64,000 bases of DNA from Cyprinodon diabolis (taxonomy: Eukaryota; Chordata; Actinopteri; Cyprinodontiformes; Cyprinodontidae), in the NCBI GenBank assembly GCA_030533445.1, contig CM060082.1, positions 36,023,317 to 36,087,316 on the forward strand. The letters are read 5' to 3'. Positions 48,851-62,053 of the stretch are shown here, in pieces. Each line of letters starts with the position of its first letter. The stretch's first letter is position 1. The translations under genes and the position numbers were made by a program. The notes under the pieces are model-generated. The model was not told the origin of the DNA and made no database searches. It was given only the letters and a program-made list of their open reading frames with translations.

Positions 48851-49772
48851 TGTTGGGATCCTGAGGCTTGCCCACCAGATGGCGCCGAGGATCCTCTTCT
48901 GTTTTTATTTGTTTTCTGTAAGGGACTGGGGTTACTGTTGGGATCTGGAGAGCTACCATCTGTCTCCAGCAGAGAGCGCTGTGGGTCTCCTGGGCTGGAC
49001 CCTCTAGCACACCTGAAGCTCATCAGCCCATCAGGAGACTTTCCTACATAAGCAGCAGTCAGACCTTCCTTCGACGCCGCAGTGTTGACCAAGTTTGGTT
49101 AGCGAAACCTGAGCCTCTGTTAATTTATAGAATCCTAGTAGACTCTAGAGAGAAACTAGATTCTAACCTGCCTCTGTCTTCTCTGCCTCATAGGAAACCT
49201 GATCGAAGTCTGAAGCTCTGGATGAGGTTAGTCTGGAAACCTGCCTGCCTGCCCAAGGAAGCCAAACCAGAAGACATCAGTCTGGATTCCTCCAACAGCT
49301 CTCAAGGAAGAGCTAGGAAACCAAGTCAAGTCTGAAACTCACGAGTCAGAAGCTAGACGCTGCTGCCGCTGAGCTCCCTGCTGAATCTACAGTCTCTGGA
49401 CCCCCAACAGCTCTCAAGGAAGAGCTAGGAAACCAAGTCAAGGTCTGAAACTCATGAGTCAGAAGCTAGACGCTGCTGCCGCTGAGCTCCCTGCTGAATC
49501 TACAGTCTCTGGACCCAACCGGTTCCCCCTCTCTCAAAGGATCTGCCAGAACCTAATCTAGGTACATTCTGAATTTACAGACTCGACAAACCATCTCGCT
49601 GCCTGGCTAATCAAACTATCCATCTCTGCAGATGTCAGTGATTCCAGTCCCGGACCTGTACCAGAACCAGTTCATTATTACTCTGTGTTTTTTCAATAAA
49701 CTCTGTTAAACTTTTACTCAGCTTCCTGTGGTGTTCTGCATGTGCGTCCAGCCTCTTAAGCCTATCATGACA
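48851..49772 (+). mobile_element. solo LTR B, 922 bp, plus strand, 5-bp duplication TTTTG
   Basis: Begins TGTTGGGATCCTGAGG and ends ATCATGACA, flanked by TTTTG on both sides (48846-48850 and 49773-49777). Same family as LTR A at 42783-43494, in opposite orientation. A second TGTTGGGATC occurs 85 bp inside (48936), matching the first bases of LTR A, so the 5' end carries an extra 85 bp. TACATAAGC near 49044 sits where a TATA-like box is expected, and CAATAAA near 49694 is the polyadenylation signal. It contains a doubled segment of about 112 bp (49293-49517). No gag-pol DNA is present. Confidence 0.9.
49293..49517 (+). repeat. 112-bp tandem duplication inside LTR B
   Basis: Two near-identical copies, 49293-49404 and 49405-49517, each running from CAACAGCTCTCAAGGAAGAG to CAGTCTCTGGACC. 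The second has one extra G and one base change (CACGAG against CATGAG), so the duplication is recent. LTR A has only one corresponding segment. Confidence 0.93.
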
Positions 49773-49842
49773 TTTTGTTGCTTTGATTTTGTTGCTTTGT
49801 AATTGTGAAAGTGTAATAACAATAAAGTTGAATTCTATTCTA

Positions 49843-50209
49843 TGGTGCTGCTCATAGATGCAGTGGGTAGCACCGCTGCCTTGCAGCAAGAAGGTTTTGG
49901 GTTCAATTCCCGGCCCAGGGTCTTTCTGCATGGAGTTTGCATGTTCTGCCCTTAGCATGTGTGGGTTCTCTACTGGTACTCTGGCTTCCTCCCACAGTCC
50001 AAAAACATGACAATTGGCAAATTGGCTACTCTAAATTCTCCTTAGGTGTGAATGGTGTTTTGTACTTTTTGTCTCCTTGTTGTTGTGCGATAGACTGGCG
50101 AACTGTCCAGAGTGTACCCCTCCTCTTGCCCATAGACAGTTGGAGCACCAGGACCCCTCGTGACCCCAACTGGGATTTAGCGTGACAGAAAATGGATGGA
50201 TGGGTGGAT
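49843..50209 (+). mobile_element. tRNA-headed SINE, near full length, with ATGG tail
   Basis: The head reads like a tRNA gene promoter: a GCAGTGGGTAGCAC A-box region and GGTTCAATTCC B box near 49897-49907. The body contains GGAGTTTGCATGTTCTGCCC, TCCTCCCACAGTCCAAA and GCGATAGACTGGCGAACTGT, blocks of a very common teleost repeat. The tail ends GAAAATGGATGGATGGGTGGA, short ATGG units as in RTE-type priming. It is not a functional tRNA, since no acceptor stem or anticodon arm folds. Other copies lie at 53651-53972 (minus) and 34113-34680 (interrupted). Confidence 0.85.
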
Positions 50210-51180
50210 CTAATCTTTGGTCACTTACATTTACTTAATACATGTTTTTTTACAAAAATGTGCTTTTAGAATTGACTTTACTGCCCTTAACCTTTCATTT
50301 GAGTCATTTTTTTTTTTATTTTGCTTCTCATACTTTTAGTAAGGTTTGGCTATTTTAACCACTGTAAGTAACTTTAATGAAAGAAGACCAAGGTTGTTTC
50401 AATGAAAATGTTCCAGACAAAGAAACTTAGTTAAATTTAAAAAGAAAATTATTTTGTAAACAAGCTTGGAGTTTATCTGTTGAGCCTTCTGTGACATGTA
50501 AAGATCAAACTAATATACTGTAAATTAAATATATATCACTTGACCACTTTAGATTATTCGAACGTGGATCAATAACATGCTGTAAGTATTGGTTTCATAG
50601 GTTTTATCACAAGAGATACAAAAGTACTTTCTTCTGCATGAATTTTTTATTTTGCAGTTACATTACTCATTTGTATAAATCATTGTATTTTAGTCTTTCA
50701 AACACCAGAATTAGCAAAAAAAACCCTGATATTCTTTTCTTTTTAACTACATGATTTAAAACATTTAAACCAAAGGTTATGGTCAGTGAGTACTTGAAAA
50801 GCTTTCTACAATATTTTTTTTCCTGAAATTCCCAATTTATCAGATAAAACATCTCAAACTAAAACATTTTTCAATGTCAAATATGACCGCATAGGAGTAT
50901 ATATTAACTATATAAACTTTCACTAGAGAAGGCTGACAAGGCTGCTGCTGCTGTTTTCTCAGATGAATAATCATGTTACAACATGAAAACATTGGTTAAG
51001 GGTGCAAGCTATATTCATACATCTGTTTAGGAGATTAGATTCATTAATAAGACTTAAAGTTCGCTCTAATATTTTCCAGACAAATGCATTACCTTGATAG
51101 GGAAAGGAATTTTCTACCTGCATTTATCGATATTACATGTCGCAATTTTGTAAAGTTTTCTTCCATTTATTCGTAAAGTA
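50210..51180. other. AT-rich non-coding DNA, no gene seen
   Basis: AT-rich background with short homopolymers. No exon or recognised repeat. Confidence 0.5.
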
Positions 51181-51184
51181 AGAA

Positions 51185-51743
51185 TAGGTTGTTGAGTCAG
51201 AGCTACCCCAAAGGAGAGACATATTTCCCTGTCCCAGTGGGACTGCAGTGGGAAAGAACTGCACACAACCAAAAAAGTCTTTGTTTTGCTTTGCTTTGAG
51301 TCTTTGTTTCACTGAGCCTAACTTTGTTTTGTCTTTGCCTTTCGGCAGGAAGCCATCCTGCAGGTTGGATGTTTGGCCTTCTTCCTCTGGAAGGATTGTT
51401 TTGTGTTTCACACTGAGCAGGGGTTTCACCTCCACACGTCTCGTTCAAGTTCTCTCGGAATTCCAAGTGGCAGTCCGCTCTATTGCTCCTCCAGGTCCAA
51501 CGATTGTCTACCTGTCCACTCTCCATCGAGTCCCCTCTTCTCTGGATCAACCCACACTAACTGGATTTCAAAGCAAGAGAAGAACCCCCGCAGATGTGAG
51601 TCCCTTACCAGCGTTATCCTTAAGATATCCAAGTTTCCCATGGTACCTGAACTAACCACTGTGAACTTCCCTCCTCCCTTCCAGTTCCAGTTCACCAGCC
51701 CTCTGAGTACACTGATTTCCAAATCCAACCCCCGCTACCTTAG
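51185..51743 (+). other. pyrimidine-rich, GC-richer block, possibly LTR or repeat sequence
   Basis: C/T-rich on the plus strand with many short frames on both strands (51203-51550 minus, 51248-51655 plus and 51373-51762 plus overlap). This is the signature of composition rather than of a gene. It resembles R-U5 regions of fish LTRs (CTTTGTTTTG repeats, then CCTCCCTTCCAGTTCC), but no TG...CA ends or duplicated target were found. It ends where the helicase-bearing repeat starts. Confidence 0.35.
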
Positions 51744-53645
<1,902 letters not shown>

Positions 53646-53650
53646 TACTG

Positions 53651-53972
53651 TTGGGATCATGAGGATGCTGGTGCCTATCTCCAGCTGTCACTGGGCAAGA
53701 GGCAGAATACATCCTGGACAGGTCACCAGTCTATCGCAGAGCAACACAAATACAAACAGGAAAAGCAACCGAAGACTACATACTCCCACCTAAGGACAAT
53801 GTTTTAGAGAAGCCAATTAACCTTACAGTCACAGGACTGTGGAAGGATGACACAGTTTCCAGAGAGACCCCACAGCAGCATAGGAAGAACATGCAAGAAA
53901 GACCTGGACTCAAACCTGCAACCTTCTTGGTGCTAAGCAGCAGTATTACCCCCTGCCCCACTGTGCAGCCTA
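53651..53972 (-). mobile_element. tRNA-headed SINE, minus strand
   Basis: Reverse-complement copy of the 49843-50209 family: on the minus strand the head has GCAGGGGGTAATACTGCTGC and a B-box-like GGTTTGAGTCC, then GCGATAGACTGGTGACCTGT and a GTGACAGCTGGAGATAGGCACCA-type body. More diverged than the 49.8-kb copy and cut before the ATGG tail near 53651. The opposed 60-73 codon frames are shadows. Confidence 0.8.
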
Positions 53973-55310
53973 AAATGGATTTGCCATCCAACACCAATGG
54001 ATCAATGGCCTAGTTTCTGTATCAGTGTTTGGGGACATTTGCTCTATTTTGTTTAAACAGAATCAGATATATTATAAGTACTGAAAAATCAAAAGTTTTG
54101 AACACAAAATGAAGTAAATTAGAAGGAAATTATGAAATCTGCAGCAACCAATTTAGAATAACTTGATAATAATAATATAAATAATAATATTCCAATAAGA
54201 AATATTCACTAGAATGAACTATATCCACCTGCCATACAGTTTTTTCTCTGATTGCTCTTTAACCATTGCTTTAAAAGACTATGGCATTCACCGAATTCTA
54301 CAGCATAACATTTTAAACCATTAATCTAAAACTATGGTCATGTAATTGTCTCCACTGCTGCAGATTGGTGCTGTGAGTTGCAAGTGTAGCTTGGAGTATG
54401 GCTAGTCACAAAATTAATTAAAGTTTAAATGGCCTTGTCCAAAGATTGTGGTGGTCTTAGGGGTTGTTAAAAGCAAATCAAGACTGAAGAGTCTTCCTGG
54501 ATCTGAGAAAATTACTCCTTAATGTAAGGTTCTATTAAATACAAGACAAGTGTTACATTGTATTGAAACTCTGCAGGGAAATTTTCAGTTATACTACAGT
54601 TCTCTTTGCTTTCATTTAGAGAGTTCTGCAGGTAATTTTTAGGGGTAGATGTTTTTGGAATTACCTGTCTGTAAAGATGCTTACTCTGTGACATAATATT
54701 GCAGACAGAACTACATATTTTTAAGTGAAATAAGCATAACCAAGCATAACCATGCCTTTCAATAAAGGTTTTCTTTTGCATTTTTATCTTTTATCTTTTT
54801 GCATAAAACCAATGAATGTTTGCACTGCATAAGATATAAAGTAATGTCACAAAAAAAGCTAAAAAATGTATTCCAAAACATTCAAATTAAAATAAACATA
54901 TAAAGCCGAAATAGATATAGATTTAGTAAGGAGACAGTTTGTGTTAGTGGCCCTTTGGGTCTAAGTCTTTCACTGAGCTGAATATATCCTTTAGAAGCTG
55001 ATTCTCAGTTCAACAAAGGACTCTGTCTTTGTTGAAGCAAGCAAAGGCCATAGCCCTGCTAATCTATATAGAACCAAAAGTAGACCCATCAAAGTCTCCC
55101 CAGCTCTTTGAAGATACCCTGTTACACCCATCCAAAAACCCTTCTAATACTCATCACTGAAAGCAAGACAAACAATTCAATATTAACCCTTCTCAATCAC
55201 ATTGCCTGTTTTAAATTAGAAGTCCAAAAACATTTCCTCCACCAATGGTTTTAATCTTAAAAACATCAGGCATTTTGTAGAGGTAATGGTTACCTCAGTT
55301 AAAACTTTTT
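53973..55310. other. AT-rich non-coding DNA, no gene seen
   Basis: No exon or recognised repeat; the 89-codon minus frame at 54512-54781 shows no family resemblance. Confidence 0.5.
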
Positions 55311-55317
55311 TAGTATT

Positions 55318-55528
55318 TCTTTTCCCAGCTTTTTATTGTCATTAAACTGTCACAAGTACAGAGGAACGAAATTCCCTCTCTGCATTTAACCCGTCCCCAT
55401 TTGGGAGCAATGGGCGGCCATTGTGAGAAGTGTGGGGTTAAGGGTCTGCTCAGGGACCCAGAGTGGCAGTTTGTAGCAGTGGGTCTGGAACTCAAGCGTA
55501 ATGCCCTAATCACTAGGGCACCACTCCC
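55318..55528 (-). mobile_element. second SINE family, minus strand
   Basis: On the minus strand it starts GAGTGGTGCCCTAGTGATTA (A-box-like), followed by GAGTTCCAGACCC near the B-box position. Then come CTTAACCCCACACTTCTCAC, GGGTTAAATGCAGAGAGGGA and a GTGACAGTTTAATGACAATAAAAAG tail. These blocks are typical of a widespread fish SINE with an AATGACAATAAA-type end. The same family flanks solo LTR B. The 67-codon frame through it is not a gene. Confidence 0.7.
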
Positions 55529-55529
55529 C

Positions 55530-56595
55530 CCTTATATCACATAGTATGTTACTCATTTCATTTACTTACCTTGACTGAGTCTTATCCTACCTTTTTTTAA
55601 CCCCTTGTGACCATGAATGTATCAAAAAATACACAAATATTCTGCAACAGAAGCGCTTCATGCAAAAATAAGCAGTTGTAGGAATCAGAGCTTTGATTAT
55701 ATTGTGATATTTTACGTGTAGATTATAAATATACCATTAACTAGAACTAGGAGTTGTAGTTAATTGATAAATCATTCAAAATCAAGGGTAAAACCTAATG
55801 AATAACTGTAATCTGCTTACTAAGTAGGATTTTTGGCCTCTCACATTCAGGGTGACTTTAATTCACCAATTAAGTGACTTAGGCTAGGCTATCAGCAGAG
55901 CTATTAATTACCAAACAAAGATATTGTCTATTTATTTAAATGTCACCAAAAGGAGGGTGAATCTGGCCTCACTGTACAATAAACACAAACTACTACAAAT
56001 TAAAATAATGATGTCTTTATTTCGAACAATCCAGGATTATAGGAAATGTAACATTTATGCAAACACTACACACTACTTTGCTATGAATGGGAGTCATAAA
56101 AACAAGGCGGTTAACAGTTAAAGGGCTTAAAAAGAAAACACCTGCAAACCTCCTATATCAACATTATTTTTTCTATCTTCCATTATGTTTGAAAAAGCTT
56201 TGTCTATGGCAAGCTCCTTTATCCTATGTCACAGCCACATTCAGGCCCTAATATCTTGTTGGGAAGCAACAAGACACAAAAGTTGCAAACAGGGTAGGCG
56301 TCTCTCTCGTGTTGCTGTTAATGCGATAATCATGCGTGTCATGTAGCTAGAAATGCCCCCTTTGTGCTCCAGAATGCATTTCTTTATAGGTGTAACATCT
56401 AATTCAATCACTCTGCTTACTAGAATCCTCACCTGTATATTTCCAATACCAAATTTATACAACCTAACTAAATTATTTCTAATATTAATGTACTTGAGTC
56501 AAGTCAGTTTAAATGGAGATAATTTGTGCAGCATTTCCCTTTATTTAGTGCAATCTGTCACTGAATAAGATTGACCAGCTTCTCTGATCTTGGTG
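55530..56595. other. AT-rich non-coding DNA, no gene seen
   Basis: AT-rich background, no exon or repeat family recognised. Confidence 0.5.
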
Positions 56596-56599
56596 AAGA

Positions 56600-56960
56600 A
56601 AATAACTACCACAGTATACCCCAGCCACCAACCCGGTTGCACTATTGGGGTGGTGTGTTCAAGGGGATGTGCATAGTTAGCTCTCCTACATTAAATGGAT
56701 ATTTGGCTTAAGGCCATGAAATGTAATATTCGTCTCATTTGACCAGATAGCCCTCTTATTTGTTGTTCCCCAACATGTTTTGTGGCAAACAAAGCTTCTG
56801 TCAAAAACTGCTTTTTTACATGTCACCTTTGATATCTTAAAACTATGGAGAGCAAAGCCAGTTGCTCTGAAGAAATTATATTAACTGTTTTTTGCTGTTA
56901 AAATATAACCTCAATTGAAAAAGGCGTATGGGGTGTGAATCCTTTTGCAGGTCACTGTAT
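56600..56960 (-). mobile_element. Tc1-like transposon fragment, internally deleted
   Basis: The right end is a Tc1-type terminal repeat: on the minus strand ACAGTGACCTGCAAAAGGAT then TCACACCCC, at 56960-56930. Further in, GTCTCATTTGACCAG and ACATGTTTTGTGGCAAAC (plus strand, 56731-56790) correspond to the antisense of the transposase region around the first catalytic Asp; on the minus strand the block reads WSNET where active copies have WS-D-E. The middle of the element is deleted and the left end is missing. Dead relic. Confidence 0.68.
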
Positions 56961-59918
56961 ATGTGGAAGACATGTCAGCATTAAATCTTCATGCCCTGCT
57001 TCTGCACCTTCCATATGGAGGCAGCCTTTGCCTTGAAGAAATACAAGAATTCCCTGTTTTTCACCTTGACTGCTTTAGTCTCTGGTAGATTTAATCACTT
57101 CAAGCCCAAATTGTGTTTGATGCCCACCCACATCTTACTGTGACTTATTCCAGTTTAGCTTCGCCTCAGTCTGAACTATATTTAGCCATCATACACTGGA
57201 GATTTCCATCTACTTACATGAGATCCCCTCTGACACACCTCTTGACTAAGTAGGCAGTTGAATTATTATCACATCTAAAATCCCATCTCTCATATGAGTC
57301 CAGAAAAAAAATCGCCAGAATCAGGAATCTTCAATGATGTCTGATAAAAGGGTCTATATATAGATAATAAATAAGTATCCAGGGTAAAAAATGTTTTTTG
57401 AATATTTAATGGAATCTGGCTTCATATTTCTCACAGTGAGACCGAAAAATTCCAGCTTTGCTTGTTGAAATGTTCCCTTAAAGAATTCTTGTTAATAATT
57501 TTAGCCTCTCTTTAATAAAACCATAGAAAGGAAGAACGTTTCAGTATAGTCGTTTAATTCATTGTTTGCCATAATATGTTACCCACCCCTACATTTCCCT
57601 GAAGCATATAGTTTTTGTTTTGCAGATTGAAATGACGGTACATTTCTAGCTAAGCAAACAGGTGTTCATAAATCTGCTGTCTCTTGGCCCAGTGCCTAAT
57701 TTCCATAATATGATGCATTAACATTTTCACTGAATATTCAGCCCTTTTTTTTCGTGCATCCGTTTGGTCTCACTTGGTGGTCCCTTGAATTAAAAAGCTT
57801 AAACATGCAGAATGATTGTGTTACCATGAGACGGCTCTGCGTCTTGCATGTCGGCAGCATATGGGTTTGGGAATGTCACTCATTCAAGTGCTGAACTGAT
57901 TGGTGCACCATTGCCATCTGGCTGTCAGTCACACATTTGTTCCCTCAAATGACAAAACCGGACTAAGTACATATGTAAATATAACTATTCATGGCCAGCA
58001 TGTTTGTTTCTGCTTTTTTTTTTCTTTCAATGCCTTTTATCTGTCCTACTGCTGTGTTTCATGGGAATGCAAGAAATACAAATAGCAATTTAATCACCTT
58101 GGAACTCTTTTAAAATCCTTATCTGCCGGATTTTTGCTTAAGAGGTGAGGATAACGTTTCAAGTAATAGCTGAAGGTTTTTCAAGATGAAATATGTTTTT
58201 ACCAGTCTGGTGTTGTTGTTTGATTGAAGGCATGAGGTAAGTCATTGGAAAAAAATGCAAGTGCCCCCTCCTATGGCTACCCAGTATTTCATTATCAGCC
58301 GTGTTAAAGAAGGAGCCATCTTCTCTTTATTACCATGTTGCGGTGGTGGAAGACACAGTTCACCTGGTGGGCAACAGCTGGAGGTGGGTTTTGATTAAAG
58401 CATACAGATCACCCTGCACACACGGGGCATGAATATAGGCCACAGATCAGCTTACATATATTTATGCATTGTGACATAACCTAGTAAGCCTTCTCTATGA
58501 GACACACCATTCTGTTCCAATTTGTATGTAAAAGGTGTCCAGTTACTTACTACAAATGTAAACATTTCTATGCCAGTAGCTCACACTGGTTGCTTTTGAA
58601 GGCAAGTATTTTTTTTCTGATAAATGGTAGAATTCATGGTGAATAATGGGAATGATATAGCGGTAGGAATCTCCCAACCACGCTACTTTTTGCTTCATAC
58701 AATTGGTATGAAGTTGTTTTTTTTACCTATATGTGCTTTATGTCAAAATTGTCATTTGTTCTAGAGTCTAAAGAATTTTACTAATTTCATAAAACATTTC
58801 CTAATCCCCTCTATTTTTCTTATCTTATATTACTTTTTAACTTAGTTTTTGTCTGATCTTAATGCTTTTTTCCAAAAAATTGACACCACCTCTGAATCAG
58901 TCCTAGAGGCTTAACAGCAACTAACCAATTAGCAAACTTAATTTGTCCCTAAGTGAAACAGCCCTTCCCTGCAGGAGCGATTTTGGATAGCTTCCCAAAA
59001 ATTATTAAAGGGCTAAATGTTGTCTGTGGGAACATGCAATTCAGAGACAATTTGCCAAACAGAAAATTTAGAGGCTGGAACACAGTTTACTGTATTTACA
59101 AAAAAAGGAAGTCTTAGGAAATGTAAAAGATGAACAGAAGCCTGCTGCCAACAGAATGAGAATCTCAACACAAAAGTAAAAAATGGGAGCTGTAGTACAA
59201 GTTCCTATGGTAACAAACTGTTTTTTAAAGTTTTTTGCCCTGAGTAACATTGTTTGCTTAAGTTTAGCTTGGACAAAGCTTGCATCACTTATTTAACTGT
59301 AAATAGGTGATAATCTATCTCACAGCAAATATGCTGCATTGGATTTAAACACTGATACTCAGCAAAATTTTTTATTTGATTAAAATGGGCTTCATTTTTG
59401 CTATTCTGTCGATTATGAACTATATTCACTCACCTACTTTTGTAACTGTAATAATTTTACGGACTTGTAGAAAAATGTCTTTGCCTAAATGTTTGCTGAT
59501 CAGGCAAAATGCCTCATTAAATGCATCAGGTGAAGTTTTGCTTCAGTCTGTCACCCAGATGTCAGAACTATCCTGAGTTTGTCAGAGCTTTGATTTCACT
59601 AGCTTCTATTTCCACATAGGAGGATCTTGCAGTTGGCATCACATCAAATGGTCATATGATTTAAGAATATTTAGAAGCATTCAGTAAAAAGAAAAATCAT
59701 TGTAAGATCCATTTTTATATTTTATATTGATTATTAAACTTGATTATTACAGTGGAGATGTAATAACTCGATCTTTCTCGAAACAAAGAACCTAAAGGTT
59801 CTATTTTCTGATAAAACTTTGGCTATTCACCTAACACAAGGAGTGTTAGCTTTTGAAAGTAGTAAATGTAATTAAAACCTTCTAATTAGCATTTAGTGTT
59901 GGAAATAATGCTTCTGGC
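56961..59918. other. non-coding DNA, no gene seen
   Basis: No exon or transposon recognised. 57620-57990 has mixed composition with CAGCTG/CATCTG and CTGTCA motifs and is a conserved non-coding candidate. The rest is AT-rich. Confidence 0.5.
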
Positions 59919-59919
59919 T

Positions 59920-61048
59920 CGATCGTCCCTACAATGCCTGGGCATGCTCCTGATGAGTCTGTGTCTGAACTGTCTGTGGTGCAACGCAACGTAGGTGGAT
60001 GAATCGAGACATGATGTCCCAGATGTGCTCAATAAGATTCCGGTCTGGGGTCCAGGCTAGTCCATGAGATTAAATGCCTTCCTCTTGCAGGAACTGCTGA
60101 CATACTACAATCACATGAGGTCTAGCACCATTCTGCATTAGGAGGAACCCAGGGCCAACTGCACCACCATATGGTCTCATAAGGGGTCTGAGGATCTCAT
60201 CTGTCTTCCTAATGGCAGTCATGCTACTTCTGGCGAGCGGCCCTCCAAAGAAATTACACCCCTCACCATTACTGACCGACAGCCAAACCGGTCATGCTAA
60301 AGAATGTTGCAAGCAGCAGATCTCTCTCAATGGTGTCTCCAAACTCTGTCACGTATGTCACATGTGCTCAGTGTGAACCTGCTTTCATCTGTGAAGAGCA
60401 CAGGGCACCAGGATTTGCCAGTCCTGGTGTTTTCTGGTAAATGCCAAGCGTCCTGCCCGGTGCTGGGCTGTCAGCACAACCTTGTGGATGTTGGGCCCTA
60501 ATATCATCCTGATAGAGTCGGTTTCTGAACGTTTGTGTTGACACACATACATTTTGGTCTACTGGAGGTCATTTTGCAGGGCTCTGGCAGTGTTCCTACT
60601 GTACCTCATTGCACAAAGGCAGAGCTAGTGGTCCCGCTGCTGGCTTCCTACAGCCTCATCCATATCATCTGGTGTACTGGCCTGTCTGCTGGTAGTGCCT
60701 CCAAGCACTGGACACTACGCTGATAGACAAATCAAACCTTATTGCCACAGCTCACATTGATATGCCATCCTGGTTAAGCTGCACTACCTGAGCAACTTGT
60801 GCAGGTTATAGAGTCTGTCTCTTGCTACCACAAATGTGAAAGCGCCACGAACATTCAAAACTGAGCAAAACATCGGGCAGTAAGCATAGGTACTGAGAAG
60901 TGGTCTGTGATCCCCACCAGCAGAACAACTCCTTTAAGTGTGTCTTGCTAATTGACAAAAATGTCCATCTGTTCTGTATTCCATATGCACAACAGCATGT
61001 GAAATTGATTGTCAGTTAGTGTTGCTTCCTAAGTGGACAGTTTGATTT
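59920..61048 (-). pseudogene. Tc1-like transposase relic
   Basis: Minus-strand copy of a Tc1/mariner-type transposase gene, which cuts and pastes its element at TA. Readable blocks from the N-terminal side: a decayed N-terminal half (about 60880-60480), LFTDESRFTLS (about 60400-60368) with the first catalytic Asp, SVMVRGVIS (about 60270), MQNGARPHV (about 60140-60112), where intact relatives have QDNARPH so the second catalytic Asp reads Asn, and IEHIWDIMSRF (about 60035-60000) with the final Glu. Frameshifts and stops occur throughout. The sub-terminal block TCCTAAGTGGACAGTTTGAT (about 61028-61047) is kept, but the terminal repeat beyond it is missing and so is the left end. Plus-strand frames here are shadows. 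Confidence 0.85.
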
Positions 61049-61590
61049 CGTACAGGTTGGATTTTAATTATTTTATATTGTGTTATGCTTTCTAGAAAAC
61101 TTTAAGCCCTTTGGTACCAGTTTCTTTTTACACACCTTGGTTTTACAAACAGCTTTGGGCTTTGAACAAACAGCTGAACAGAGCATTCCCTTACTACAGT
61201 GTGCATCTTTGGCAGAACAATATGCCATAAAGTTTCTTAAAAATGAGAAGAGCACTTTTGTAAGGTGGTAGAATGAATGTGCAGCCAACAATGTCGCAGC
61301 AATCATATCGATAGTCAGCGAAATCTCGGAGGACAGTTCTGTGACGAATATTAAAATATGAAGGTGCCGCAGGCCAGGAGGGATTATAAATAATCAGCAA
61401 CCAGAACTTCTGGAAGAAGACTGAAAAATTGAGTGACCAGGTAGATCAGAGGGCAATATATCCAATGTTGAATTCTGGCTCACTAACCTTCCCAGAGTTT
61501 GAGAACCAACTTTTAGAGTGTCTGAAGAAACCGGTTGCTGTGTGACATGATGAATTCCTGAGGATTCTTGAATCTGTCCAGGTTAGTTTG
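61049..61590. other. unclassified DNA next to an LTR-like block
   Basis: More balanced composition than average, with short frames on both strands (61073-61306, 61194-61400). It could be internal DNA of the LTR element to the right (minus orientation), but no gag or protease motif was recognised. Confidence 0.4.
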
Positions 61591-61599
61591 GAGGAATCA

Positions 61600-62053
61600 T
61601 TTTTTGACAGTTACTCGTTGGCCCAGGGGAATGCACTGGGTCAGAACCATGAGAGCACAGACAGGTAGAATTATCAAAGGGACAAACGTACGGAATCTAA
61701 GCATCAGTCCAGAGTCAGAATCGGGTGATCCAAGATACAGCGACAATCCAGGAGAAAATCCGAGAGTGAGGTAAGGGCACAGAAAACAAGACAGAGATTC
61801 CAAAACACACTGTGACAGGTATGATAGGGTTCATGCAGGCTCAGAGAATCAGGAGGCAGAATCAAGCAGGAAGACAGGTAACAGGTATGCTGGACTAAAC
61901 TCACCTATGGCTCGTAATAATCTGGCATCAGTGACTGGTCTGAGACCTGGTTATATAGTCAGGTGAATCTAATGGAGGCTGATCGGGAATGGGGTGGAGC
62001 TGACAGGTGTGTTCAATGATGAATTAAACCAGCATTAGTATCAAGGATTATGA
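61600..62053 (-). mobile_element. LTR-like block, minus strand
   Basis: On the minus strand it starts TGTCATAATCCTTGATACTA (62053 down), has ACTATATAACC as a TATA-like box at about 61955-61945, a pyrimidine-rich middle and CCTGTCACAGTGTG near 61810. The left (3') limit is uncertain and no target duplication was found, so it may be a truncated LTR or an LTR joined to internal sequence. Layout is like the 23.1-kb solo LTR but sequence differs. Overlapping frames are chance. Confidence 0.45.

Noticed and set aside
48936..49772. LTR B starting at the TGTTGGGATC of 48936
   Set aside because: The flanks would be GTTAC and TTTTG, which do not match; starting at 48851 gives a perfect TTTTG duplication.
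42783..49772. LTR A and LTR B as the two ends of one provirus
   Set aside because: They are in opposite orientation, each has its own target duplication, and no gag-pol lies in the expected arrangement between them.
49843..49920. A tRNA gene
   Set aside because: A and B box-like sequences are present, but no cloverleaf or anticodon arm; the downstream body and ATGG tail identify a SINE.
60304..60723. Plus-strand frames of 62-65 codons
   Set aside because: Antisense shadows of the Tc1-like transposase relic.
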